A DNA stretch of 5,692 nt from an uncultured Eubacteriales bacterium (lineage in GTDB: Bacteria; Bacillota; Clostridia; Oscillospirales; CAG-272): positions 1-5,692 of the forward strand of contig USPP01000128.1 of the NCBI GenBank assembly GCA_900556615.1. The letters run 5' to 3'. The position numbers and the translations under genes were made by a program. Shown piece by piece: positions 5,667 through 5,692 of this stretch (position 1 is the stretch's first letter; every line of letters begins with the position of its first letter). The notes below the pieces were generated by a model that did no database searches, had not been told where the DNA came from, and was given only the letters and a program-made list of their open reading frames with translations.

Positions 5667-5692
5667 CCCGGTCGGGAAACCGTGAAAATGCC
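5659..5692. repeat. Inverted repeat at the right edge
   Basis: GGCATTTTCCCGGT (5659-5672) pairs with ACCGTGAAAATGCC (5679-5692) at 13 of 14 positions around a 6-base loop. It shares GGC with the preceding hairpin, so the two cannot both form fully. It reaches the last base and may continue outside the window. Confidence 0.6.

Noticed and set aside
5458..5685. Plus-strand 75-codon frame with a GCGAC start
   Set aside because: No good ribosome binding site, no recognisable domain, Ser/Arg-rich, and it reads through the GC-rich hairpin at 5630-5661.

Overview
The window looks like chromosome of a spore-forming Clostridia-type Firmicute, possibly Ruminococcaceae/Oscillospiraceae. This rests on a ClpC-type ATPase, a SpoIID-type domain with peptidoglycan-binding repeats, purine-rich AAAGGA/GGGAGG ribosome binding sites and the base composition. 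The exact taxon is inference.

Layout. (1) Positions 1-814, minus strand: the first 271 codons of a ClpC-type AAA+ unfoldase, running off the left edge. Its upstream region (815-1075) has two inverted repeats and no gene. (2) Positions 1076-1158: three back-to-back hairpins, the last (17-bp stem) a likely bidirectional terminator. (3) Positions 1178-3928, minus strand, read right to left: a 134-aa protein with a carboxypeptidase-regulatory/transthyretin-like fold, a 465-aa protein with a SpoIID-type domain and three peptidoglycan-binding domains, and a 179-aa protein with two peptidoglycan-binding domains. The last two are 23 bp apart and almost certainly co-transcribed. The first is separated from them by 385 bp holding a repeat. 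None of the three shows a signal peptide. (4) Positions 4628-4997, plus strand: a self-contained small unit of sigma-A-type promoter, ribosome binding site, 82-aa peptide with a hydrophobic three-cysteine C-terminus, and terminator. (5) Positions 5345-5692: no convincing gene; several hairpins, one with terminator form.

Three related copies of a short non-coding repeat (3298-3418 truncated, 4233-4408 complete, 5005-5344 complete but interrupted) flank these units. Their ends are inverted repeats based on AGGCAAYACCGC. The third copy is split by a second, unrelated 165-bp element with its own inverted ends beginning TTAAGGAAC. No transposase is encoded here, so both look like non-autonomous (MITE-like) elements.

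How the genes work together is inferred. The SpoIID-like and peptidoglycan-binding proteins probably act on, or attach to, peptidoglycan, perhaps during sporulation, with the 134-aa protein as an accessory. The most unusual points are the signal-less SpoIID-like cassette, the three-cysteine peptide, and the element-within-element structure.
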